DNA of 5,886 nucleotides. It comes from Kiritimatiellia bacterium. Lineage in GTDB: Bacteria > Verrucomicrobiota > Kiritimatiellia > UBA8416 > JAIOPI01. Shown here one piece after another: positions 1 to 4,873 of this stretch (position 1 is its first letter; each line of letters starts with the position of its first letter). The notes beneath the pieces are model-generated. The model ran no database searches. It worked only from the letters and a program-made list of their open reading frames with translations, and was not told the DNA's origin. Location of the stretch: NCBI GenBank assembly GCA_028822745.1, contig JAPKCZ010000151.1:1-5886 (forward strand), read 5' to 3'. The position numbers and the translations under genes were made by a program.

Positions 1-596
1 AGGAAGTGAAGCAGGAAGTGAAGCAGGAAGTGAAGCAGGAAGTGAAGCAGGAAGTCAGGCAGCACACGATCATGGGTGCGGTGTTCATGGTGGTGCTGGT
101 TGCCTCTATCGTGGGCGCGGGCTGGGTCCACCTGCATATCACCTATCACAATCCCGCGAACTTGTCCGGCGGCGAGATCGCGTGGTGGGGACGTCTTCAA
201 CTGAACCAAGCCACCGCCGTGCTCCAGGAACATCTCCGTGGGGCAGGGGAGCAGACGCTCTCTGACCAGGGCCCTGACCTTCTCTTCGGCGGCGGCATGA
301 CCGTGCTGCTCTACTGGCTCTGCCAGTTCATCCCGAGCTGGCCGTTGCACCCGATCGGCCTCCTGGGTGTTGGAACATGGGCGGTGGCACGCATGTGGCA
401 TAACGTCTTTTTCGGCTGGCTCGCCAAGGTGCTGGTCCTCAAGTACGGCGGCTCACGACTCTACACGAGAATGAAGAATGCTTTCATCGGCCTTATTATG
501 GGTGAAGTGGTCGCCGTGATGGTCTGGAACCTCTTTGCTGCAATCAGGGGGTTCATGGGCTTGGTGTATTTCCGGCCCGAAATCCTGCCTAAATAG
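1..596 (+). CDS. C-terminal part of a DUF6785/DUF6784-type polytopic membrane protein (5' end outside window)
   Basis: This is the 3' end of a larger gene. The frame is already open at base 3 and no stop precedes the GTG at 6, which lies inside a 12-bp repeat, so that GTG is unlikely to be the true start. Numbered from that GTG, residues 1-18 are Lys-Gln-Glu-Val repeats, probably a charged helical loop. A hydrophobic helix covers about 23-42, followed by a soluble stretch with HITYHNPANLSGGE. Further membrane segments lie at about 97-110, 117-145 and 159-184. The end region has the pattern WPLHPIG, then WLAKVLVLKYGG, RLYTRMK and FIGLIMGE. I recognise this as the C-terminal DUF6784 module that follows DUF6785 in large, uncharacterised, transporter-like proteins of planctomycetes and related phyla. 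Substrate and function are unknown. The family call is from memory. The gene ends at TAG 594-596 with no obvious terminator. Confidence 0.72.
   Translation, partial: EVKQEVKQEVKQEVKQEVRQHTIMGAVFMVVLVASIVGAGWVHLHITYHNPANLSGGEIAWWGRLQLNQATAVLQEHLRGAGEQTLSDQGPDLLFGGGMTVLLYWLCQFIPSWPLHPIGLLGVGTWAVARMWHNVFFGWLAKVLVLKYGGSRLYTRMKNAFIGLIMGEVVAVMVWNLFAAIRGFMGLVYFRPEILPK
3..62. repeat. 12-bp in-frame coding tandem repeat (Glu-Val-Lys-Gln)
   Basis: Four exact copies of GAAGTGAAGCAG (3-14, 15-26, 27-38, 39-50) are followed by a diverged fifth, GAAGTCAGGCAG (51-62). The period is a multiple of three, so copy-number change adds or removes four residues (EVKQ) without breaking the reading frame. The array runs to the left window edge and may be longer. 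It sits just before a predicted membrane helix, in what would be a hydrophilic loop. Confidence 0.93.
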
Positions 597-625
597 GGCA
601 CGTTTCTTCCGCGAGAGTATTCAGT

Positions 626-772
626 GATCAGTGATTACTGAATACCGATCACCGATCACTGATTACTGTTTACCGATTACTGATTACCGATTACTGATCA
701 CCGATCACCGATCACTGATTACTGATTACCGATTACTGATTACTGATTACTGTTTACCGATTACTGATTACT
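626..772. repeat. Heptanucleotide tandem array, 21 units, consensus GATTACT
   Basis: Exactly 21 consecutive 7-bp units fill 147 bp with no slippage. Ten are GATTACT; the others are GATTACC, GATCACC, GATCACT, GTTTACC and single variants GATCAGT and GAATACC. Variation is concentrated at unit positions 2, 4 and 7. Blocks recur: units 4-6 equal units 12-14, and units 6-8 equal units 18-20, which suggests growth by duplication of multi-unit segments. The array begins 29 bp after the upstream stop codon and ends about 210 bp before the next gene. Comparable short tandem heptamers are known from cyanobacteria and other large bacterial genomes. Function is unknown. Confidence 0.95.
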
Positions 773-843
773 CGACTTCTTGGACTACATCGCAAAAGTC
801 TCGTTGCGAGCAAGGATTGACAGTGGCGCACCGATTTGGGTGA

Positions 844-872
844 GTGGGCTGCGCCCTTCGGGCCGACCCCAC
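844..872. repeat. GC-rich imperfect hairpin
   Basis: The arms GTGGGCTGCGCCC (844-856) and GGGCCGACCCCAC (860-872) pair at 10 of 13 positions around a TTC loop: five outer pairs, a small internal bulge, then four inner pairs. No T-run follows on either strand, so it is not a classical Rho-independent terminator. It could be a REP-like intergenic palindrome or an mRNA-end structure for the upstream gene. Confidence 0.5.
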
Positions 873-936
873 CGCCGCGCGCGTTCAATGACCCCTCGAC
901 AAATTCCACGCCGGTCGCTACGGTCTGTAAATTGAT

Positions 937-977
937 TTGGCTCTTTATTAATTTGGCTCCCTATATGGACTTGGCTC
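937..977 (+). repeat. Three TTGGCTC words just upstream of the mutarotase-symporter start
   Basis: TTGGCTC occurs at 937-943, 953-959 and 971-977, with start-to-start spacings of 16 and 18 bp. The surrounding bases are also similar, resembling TTGGCTC followed by T/C-rich bases and then TAT or ATG. The last copy directly abuts the ATG at 981. This could be a small degenerate tandem duplication or a set of regulator binding sites on roughly one and a half turns of the helix. The sequence alone does not decide. Confidence 0.4.
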
Positions 978-980
978 TCT

Positions 981-3680
981 ATGAAAAAACTACGCGTTTC
1001 GCTCATCTTACTGACACTGGTCACCTCCGCCCTAGCGGGTACAGCGTCGACGACAAACGAACACCTCACATGGAGTAAGTTGCCGCAGATTCCGCCGCCT
1101 GCGGGGCGCGACGAACAGATCGGCCTGGCTGGCATGTACGCGGGCGTTCACAACGACGTCCTGATCGTCGCCGGTGGCGCCAACTTCGCCGACGGCCCCA
1201 ACTGGGAAGACGGCAAGAAGCTATGGTATGACGAGATCTTCGTGCTCGAGAAGGTGAGCGGGGATGACGCGGATGGCCAGCCGGAGGCCACCATGGAAGA
1301 CGTTGCCGTTGCCGATGGGCCACGCTACAAGTGGACGCGCGCGAACACACATTTGCCGGTTGCCATCGGGTACGGCGCCTCTATCAGCACGCCCAAAGGT
1401 GTTGTGTGCATCGGCGGCCATGATGAAGCAGACGACCGCGGGAAGCAGTATGCTGATGTTTTCCGCATGGCGTGGAACCCGGATGCTAGGAAGATCGAGA
1501 TTGAGACGCTCCCGCCGCTACCGCGGGTCTCGACGATGTGGTGCGCGGGCATGATCGATCAGGTCATCTATGTCGCTGGCTACACGAAATTGGAAGATGA
1601 CCAGCCGCAGAAGCATTTCTGGGCGTTGGACCTGGCGGCCGCGGACGAGCCGAACGGTACGTTGAGCTGGATGACGCTTGACCCATGGAGCGGTCCGCCG
1701 CTCACGAAAGCCACCAGCGGTGTCCAGGACGGAAAGTTCTACCTGTTCGGCGGCGACAAGCCCGCCCCTGACAAGGATGGCAAACCGGCCACCGAGCCCT
1801 CGCTGGTCGTCTACCGATTCCAGTCAGCGAAGAGGGCCATAGATGGCACATTCCAAGAAGGCGAGTGGAAACGAATGGGCGATCTCCCGCGCCCGGTGGT
1901 CGTGCCGCCGTCGCCGGCGCAGCCCACAGGCCAGTCGCATCTTCTGGTGTTCAGCGGCTGGGACGGGACGCCCTACGACGGCGAGATTTCTAAGCACCCC
2001 GGCTTCTCCTCCGAAGTCCTGGCATACCACACCATCACCGACACCTGGCGCACGTTTGAGTCAATTCCGCGGGGGGTCGTTACGGGGCCGGCAACCAAGT
2101 GGGGTGATATGATCCTCATCGTCAGCGGCGAGATGCGGCCCTGTGTACGTAACCCCGACATCATGGTGGCCCGGCTCTCTCCCGTGAAGGGCAGCTTCGG
2201 AGCCATCAACTGGGCGGTGTTGATTGCTTACCTGGCGGTACTGGTCTGGATAGGTTTCTACTTCTCCGCGCGGGAGAATAGCACCGAGGACTTTTTCCTG
2301 GCAGGCCGGCGTATACCGCCCTGGGCCGCAGGCTTCAGTATGTTTGCCACGCTATTGAGCGCCATTACCTTCATGGCCGCCCCGGCCAAAGCCTTTACCT
2401 CCGATTGGACCTTCTGGTTCATGGGCATTATCGGATTGCCCGGGCTGCTCCTTGTCATCTACCTGCTCGTTCCGTTCTTCCGTCGCCTGAATCTGAGCAC
2501 GGCCTACGAGTATCTTGAGAGGCGCTTCAACCTGGCCGTCCGTTGGATCGGCAGCTTTCTGTTCATCGCTTTTCAGCTCGGACGCATGGCTGTGGTGCTC
2601 TATCTTCCAGCTCTGGCCCTGTCCGCGGTGACGGGAATGGACACCTATGTCTGCATCATCATCATGGGTGTGCTGAGCACGTTCTACACGGTCTTGGGCG
2701 GTGTGGAGGCGGTGATCTGGAGCGACGTGCTGCAGGGCGTAGTCCTGATGGGCGCAGCGCTGTTGAGCGTCATCCTGATTGTGAACAGCATTGATGGCGG
2801 ATTGGGACACGTTCTATCCACGGCCTATGCCGACGGGAAGCTGCGCATCGTACACATGACCTGGGACGCCACCATGCCGGCACTGTGGGTCGTGGCGGTT
2901 GCAAGCATCCTGGGTGTATTCAACCAGGCAACGGACCAGTCCACCGTGCAGCGTTGGATGACCACCGCGGGAGAAACGGGAACGCGGAAGGCCGTCTGTG
3001 TCAGCGCTGTCGTTGGCATCATCGCCAGTTTCCTTTTCTTTGCCGTGGGGACGGCGCTCTATGTCTTCTTCAAGACGAACCCCTCCCTGCTGGAGCCAAC
3101 CCTGAAGAACGACGCGGTCTACCCGCTCTACATCATGCAGCAGTTGCCCGTCGGCATATCGGGACTGATCATTGCCGGTGTCTTCTCCGCGTCAATGTCC
3201 AGCTTGGACAGCGCCATCAACGCGGTGTCCATGTCCATTACGAATGACTTCTACAAGCGGCTGAAGCCGGACGCTTCCGAGCGCAGCGCACTGAAACTTG
3301 CCCGCTTGCTGACGGTGATCCTGGGCGTGGTCGGAACGGCCGGCGCGGCAGTACTCGTCTATCACGGCGATGCGGTCAAGTCGATCTGGGATGTATATAT
3401 CTCGATCATGGGACTGTTTCTTGGCGGCCTCGCGGGACTATTCGCCGTGGGCATGCTGACCCGCCGCGCCAGCGGCGTGGGCGCGATCGTGGGGGTCGTG
3501 AGCAGTGCCGGAGCGGTGTTCGCTGCCCAGAAGCTGACCGAGCTGCACTTCTTCCTTTATGGCCCGATAGGCATTGTGACCTGTTTCATCGTGACCTATG
3601 CGGTCAGCGTTATGATCCCGGGAAAGAAGAAGTCGATCGAGGGACTCACGGTCTACTCCATGCCGGCGCGGCGCGACTGA
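981..3680 (+). CDS. Cyclically permuted mutarotase (NanM/YjhT-like, kelch) fused to SSS-family Na+:solute symporter
   Basis: The protein has 899 residues in one chain. Residues 1-20 form a Sec signal peptide (MKK, hydrophobic core, ALA-G cleavage-like end). Residues about 31-400 are a kelch beta-propeller. GLAGMYAGV, VAGGANFADGPNWEDGKKLWYDEIFVLE, IGYGAS and CIGGHDEAD match the cyclically permuted mutarotase family related to sialic acid epimerase NanM. Residues about 407-880 are a full SSS transporter with roughly 13 membrane segments, carrying ENSTEDFFLAGR (432-443), the signature region GGVEAVIWSDVLQG (573-586), NQATDQSTVQRW (648-659) and SMSSLDSAIN (738-747), the expected Na+-site segment. 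SSS proteins usually have a periplasmic N-terminus, so the propeller would sit outside. Inferred role: anomer conversion of a sugar, perhaps sialic acid, coupled to Na+-driven uptake. The substrate is not proven and no nan catabolic genes are visible. ATG 981 is the first usual start codon after the in-frame stop at 933-935. The Shine-Dalgarno is weak. The gene appears to be transcribed alone. Confidence 0.92.
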   Translation: MKKLRVSLILLTLVTSALAGTASTTNEHLTWSKLPQIPPPAGRDEQIGLAGMYAGVHNDVLIVAGGANFADGPNWEDGKKLWYDEIFVLEKVSGDDADGQPEATMEDVAVADGPRYKWTRANTHLPVAIGYGASISTPKGVVCIGGHDEADDRGKQYADVFRMAWNPDARKIEIETLPPLPRVSTMWCAGMIDQVIYVAGYTKLEDDQPQKHFWALDLAAADEPNGTLSWMTLDPWSGPPLTKATSGVQDGKFYLFGGDKPAPDKDGKPATEPSLVVYRFQSAKRAIDGTFQEGEWKRMGDLPRPVVVPPSPAQPTGQSHLLVFSGWDGTPYDGEISKHPGFSSEVLAYHTITDTWRTFESIPRGVVTGPATKWGDMILIVSGEMRPCVRNPDIMVARLSPVKGSFGAINWAVLIAYLAVLVWIGFYFSARENSTEDFFLAGRRIPPWAAGFSMFATLLSAITFMAAPAKAFTSDWTFWFMGIIGLPGLLLVIYLLVPFFRRLNLSTAYEYLERRFNLAVRWIGSFLFIAFQLGRMAVVLYLPALALSAVTGMDTYVCIIIMGVLSTFYTVLGGVEAVIWSDVLQGVVLMGAALLSVILIVNSIDGGLGHVLSTAYADGKLRIVHMTWDATMPALWVVAVASILGVFNQATDQSTVQRWMTTAGETGTRKAVCVSAVVGIIASFLFFAVGTALYVFFKTNPSLLEPTLKNDAVYPLYIMQQLPVGISGLIIAGVFSASMSSLDSAINAVSMSITNDFYKRLKPDASERSALKLARLLTVILGVVGTAGAAVLVYHGDAVKSIWDVYISIMGLFLGGLAGLFAVGMLTRRASGVGAIVGVVSSAGAVFAAQKLTELHFFLYGPIGIVTCFIVTYAVSVMIPGKKKSIEGLTVYSMPARRD

Positions 3681-3757
3681 GCTGTCGGTCCGGCGCCGGC
3701 TGTAGGCTGTCAGTGTCACGTCCTGACTTCCGTTTGACACCTTCTCGGGCTCATTTC

Positions 3758-3838
3758 CCCCTTTGTTTTTACCGTAATCTTTACCCTTGTCGGCTCTGGG
3801 TTGCGACAAAGGTAAAGATTACGGTAAAGACAAAGGGG
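3758..3838. repeat. Large inverted repeat, 35-bp arms with 11-nt loop
   Basis: The left arm 3758-3792 and right arm 3804-3838 are complementary at 33 of 35 positions. The exceptions are a T-G pair (3767/3829) and a C-A mismatch (3786/3810). The loop is GCTCTGGGTTG (3793-3803). Outside the arms, CATTT on the left and AATG on the right extend the symmetry with a one-base offset. The words CTTTACC and ACCGTAATC recur within each arm. It could act as a bidirectional end structure for the two convergent genes, but its size and near-perfect pairing look more like a palindromic intergenic element or small non-autonomous mobile element. Confidence 0.9.
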
Positions 3839-3857
3839 AATGCATCTACGTCCTCGT

Positions 3858-3878
3858 CTTTACCTCGTATGGGTAAAG
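3858..3878. repeat. Small hairpin CTTTACC / GGTAAAG
   Basis: A 7-bp perfect stem (3858-3864 with 3872-3878) closes a 7-nt loop, TCGTATG, with one possible further T-G pair outside. The stem word CTTTACC is the same word found in the arms of the large inverted repeat 20 bp upstream, so the two are probably parts of one composite element. It is AT-rich and lacks a T-tract, so termination activity is uncertain. Confidence 0.55.
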
Positions 3879-3972
3879 GGCAGCCTAGGCCTTGGTGCCG
3901 GCGAAGTTTAAGCAGCATTCTGGCCTGTCCCTTATTTGCTCCCCTAAACCCGGAGACGCCCTTGTCTTTCTC

Positions 3973-4374
3973 TCAGTAGCGCAGCACTTCAAGTCCTGGC
4001 AGACGATTGAAATCTGCCGGATTTCGCGTTAACAGGCGTGCGCCGGATGTTCTGGCCGTTGCCGCAATCCACAGGTCGTTCTGTGAACGCCCTGACAGAT
4101 CCTTCTCTTTGCGCAGCTGACTGACAAAACGTCCATAAACCTCGGCCGTCTCCAGCGTGATGGGGACAATGTTTCGTGATCGCATCAGCACCAGAGATTG
4201 TTGGAGCCGAATCTCGGATACCATCGCGGCCCCATCCAGAAATTCGCCGGCGGCTACGGCCGCAATGAGCAACGTTTCCCCTGCATGCCGCAGAAGCGCC
4301 TGGTTTACGGGCTGGTGTACATCACCACGGGCTCTGAATTCATCGATCAATACCGTCGTGTCGATGCAGATCAC
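3973..4374 (-). CDS. vapC: VapC-type PIN-domain toxin (endoribonuclease)
   Basis: This is a 133-residue single PIN domain, the usual VapC length. The Mg2+-binding acidic residues are in place: D5 in MICIDTTVLIDEF, E44 in AVAAGEFLDG, D100 in QNDLWIAATA and D121 in the late TRNPADF motif. VapC toxins cleave RNA, often initiator tRNA or rRNA, when not neutralised by VapB. The exact target cannot be read here. I chose GTG at 4374 over the ATG at 4395. It gives the canonical N-terminus beginning directly at the first beta strand, it overlaps the vapB stop as GTGA (4371-4374), and a GGAG Shine-Dalgarno (4383-4386) lies 8 nt upstream. The overlap implies translational coupling. No catalytic residue is missing, so the toxin looks intact. 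Confidence 0.9.
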   Translation of the reverse strand: MICIDTTVLIDEFRARGDVHQPVNQALLRHAGETLLIAAVAAGEFLDGAAMVSEIRLQQSLVLMRSRNIVPITLETAEVYGRFVSQLRKEKDLSGRSQNDLWIAATARTSGARLLTRNPADFNRLPGLEVLRY

Positions 4375-4628
4375 TGCGGTTGCTCCGCAGACCAATCGGT
4401 TCTGGACCGTTCAGTGGCGATCCATTGTTCCATCTGTTGGGCCTCATCGTGGGCGCTCTCAACAGATCCCCACAGTTTTGCCGCTTCGCGCACTGCCGAC
4501 GCGCACGTCTTGGTTTGCTGGTAGCTCAGCAAACGATCAATGGTCTTCGTGAAGGATTCCTCCTCCCGCTTTTCCTGGGCGAGCTTTTGATAGACCTCCG
4601 ACTTTATGGCGACTGTTTTCGTGCTCAT
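4371..4628 (-). CDS. vapB: VapB-type antitoxin
   Basis: This is an 85-residue protein upstream of, and overlapping by four bases, the VapC toxin. Residues 3-33 (KTVAIKSEVYQKL, EKREEESFTKTIDRLL) match the short DNA-binding family of VapB antitoxins (PF02697-like), with the typical pattern of a beta strand followed by KREGESF-like and RLL helices. The C-terminal half is charged and probably wraps around the PIN domain. The frame stays open to an ATG at 4739, but I chose the ATG at 4626-4628: the family homology begins right there, and the upstream 37 residues resemble no antitoxin and overlap the promoter-like region. No clear Shine-Dalgarno precedes this ATG, so near-leaderless initiation is possible. 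Autorepression by the VapB-VapC complex is expected from the family. Confidence 0.85.
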   Translation of the reverse strand: MSTKTVAIKSEVYQKLAQEKREEESFTKTIDRLLSYQQTKTCASAVREAAKLWGSVESAHDEAQQMEQWIATERSRTDWSAEQPQ

Positions 4629-4631
4629 GTC

Positions 4632-4664
4632 GATATTTTTGTATATATCCGGGCTTCGCGTCAA
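4632..4664 (-). promoter_or_regulatory. Candidate vapBC promoter/operator
   Basis: Read on the minus strand, TTGACG (4659-4664) is followed by an AT-rich stretch containing TATATA and TATACA, ending just before the vapB ATG. The spacing from TTGACG to TATACA is only 13 bp, so the pairing is not ideal. An inverted repeat GATAT (4632-4636) / ATATC (4645-4649) with 8 nt between arms overlaps the likely -10 region. That is where a VapB autorepressor would bind. The assignment rests on position and symmetry only. Confidence 0.35.
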
Positions 4665-4873
4665 GGCCAAATGGTGAGATTCGGACCTGATCCATTCATC
4701 TGACATGTGCGAAACAGCGCGCAGAAGGCCTGTCCGCATCCAAGCTTTTCTTCAGCGTGGCAAAATGTTGCGACATTCGTCTACCCCGCACTATCTACTT
4801 GTAATGTAGTAAGCAATCGGTAGAAACTGGCTCCTCATTTATAGGCGTAGCCAAATCAAGAAAGGTGGTACTT
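4665..4873. other. Divergent intergenic region upstream of the PhyH gene
   Basis: I see no gene here. The region holds two small dyads that could be regulatory: AATGT-TGCG-ACATT (4764-4777) and CTAC-TTGTAAT-GTAG (4795-4809). TTGCGA (4768-4773) followed after 17 nt by CTATCT (4791-4796) is a poor promoter candidate, and TATAGG (4840-4845) is another possible -10 without a good -35. The strong feature is the Shine-Dalgarno AAAGGTGG (4861-4868), five bases before ATG 4874. Confidence 0.4.

Larger units (their letters stand above)
597..980. other. 384-bp intergenic region between the membrane protein and symporter genes
   Basis: I see no convincing gene here. It contains the heptanucleotide array (626-772), a GC-rich hairpin (844-872) and three TTGGCTC words upstream of the symporter start. 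An open frame at 631-843 is simply the translated heptamer array plus flank and has no ribosome binding site. No promoter with both boxes at good spacing stands out. The word TTGACA occurs at 817-822 but lacks a good -10 partner at the usual distance. Confidence 0.7.
3681..3972. other. 292-bp convergent intergenic region rich in palindromes
   Basis: This lies between the 3' ends of the symporter gene (+) and vapC (-). It holds a perfect 10-bp palindrome CCGGCGCCGG (3690-3699), a short 7-bp direct duplication (GGCTGTA then GGCTGTC, about 3698-3711), the large inverted repeat at 3758-3838 and a second hairpin at 3858-3878. An open frame at 3713-3979 crosses both hairpins, has no recognisable domain or ribosome binding site, and is not a credible gene. 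Confidence 0.75.

Noticed and set aside
6..8. GTG at 6 as the true start of the first gene
   Set aside because: It is one of several identical GTG codons inside the 12-bp repeat, the frame is open to the window edge, and homologous proteins extend much further upstream.
626..772. CRISPR array
   Set aside because: The units are contiguous 7-mers with no spacers, and no cas genes are present.
785..1350. Minus-strand open frames overlapping the start of the symporter gene (785-1135, 1066-1350)
   Set aside because: They lie antisense to or across the well-supported signal peptide and propeller coding region, have arginine- or proline-rich composition typical of shadow frames, and show no recognisable domain.
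2352..2810. 152-codon minus-strand open frame inside the symporter gene
   Set aside because: It is antisense to conserved SSS membrane segments. Its His/Gln/Asp-rich product is the expected mirror of hydrophobic codons and not a real protein.
3758..3838. Classical Rho-independent terminator
   Set aside because: The stem is far longer than typical, is not GC-rich at its loop side, and no T-tract follows on the plus strand. A role in transcript ending remains possible, but the sequence does not show it.
3758..3878. Terminal inverted repeats of an insertion sequence
   Set aside because: Only 11 nt separate the arms, no transposase gene is present, and I could not identify a target-site duplication.
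3713..3979. 88-codon plus-strand open frame in the convergent intergenic region
   Set aside because: It runs through both hairpins and into the vapC 3' end, and has no ribosome binding site or family resemblance.
4629..4739. N-terminal extension of VapB to an ATG at 4739
   Set aside because: The extra 37 residues do not resemble antitoxins and would cover the promoter-like and operator-like region. Family similarity starts at the ATG at 4628.
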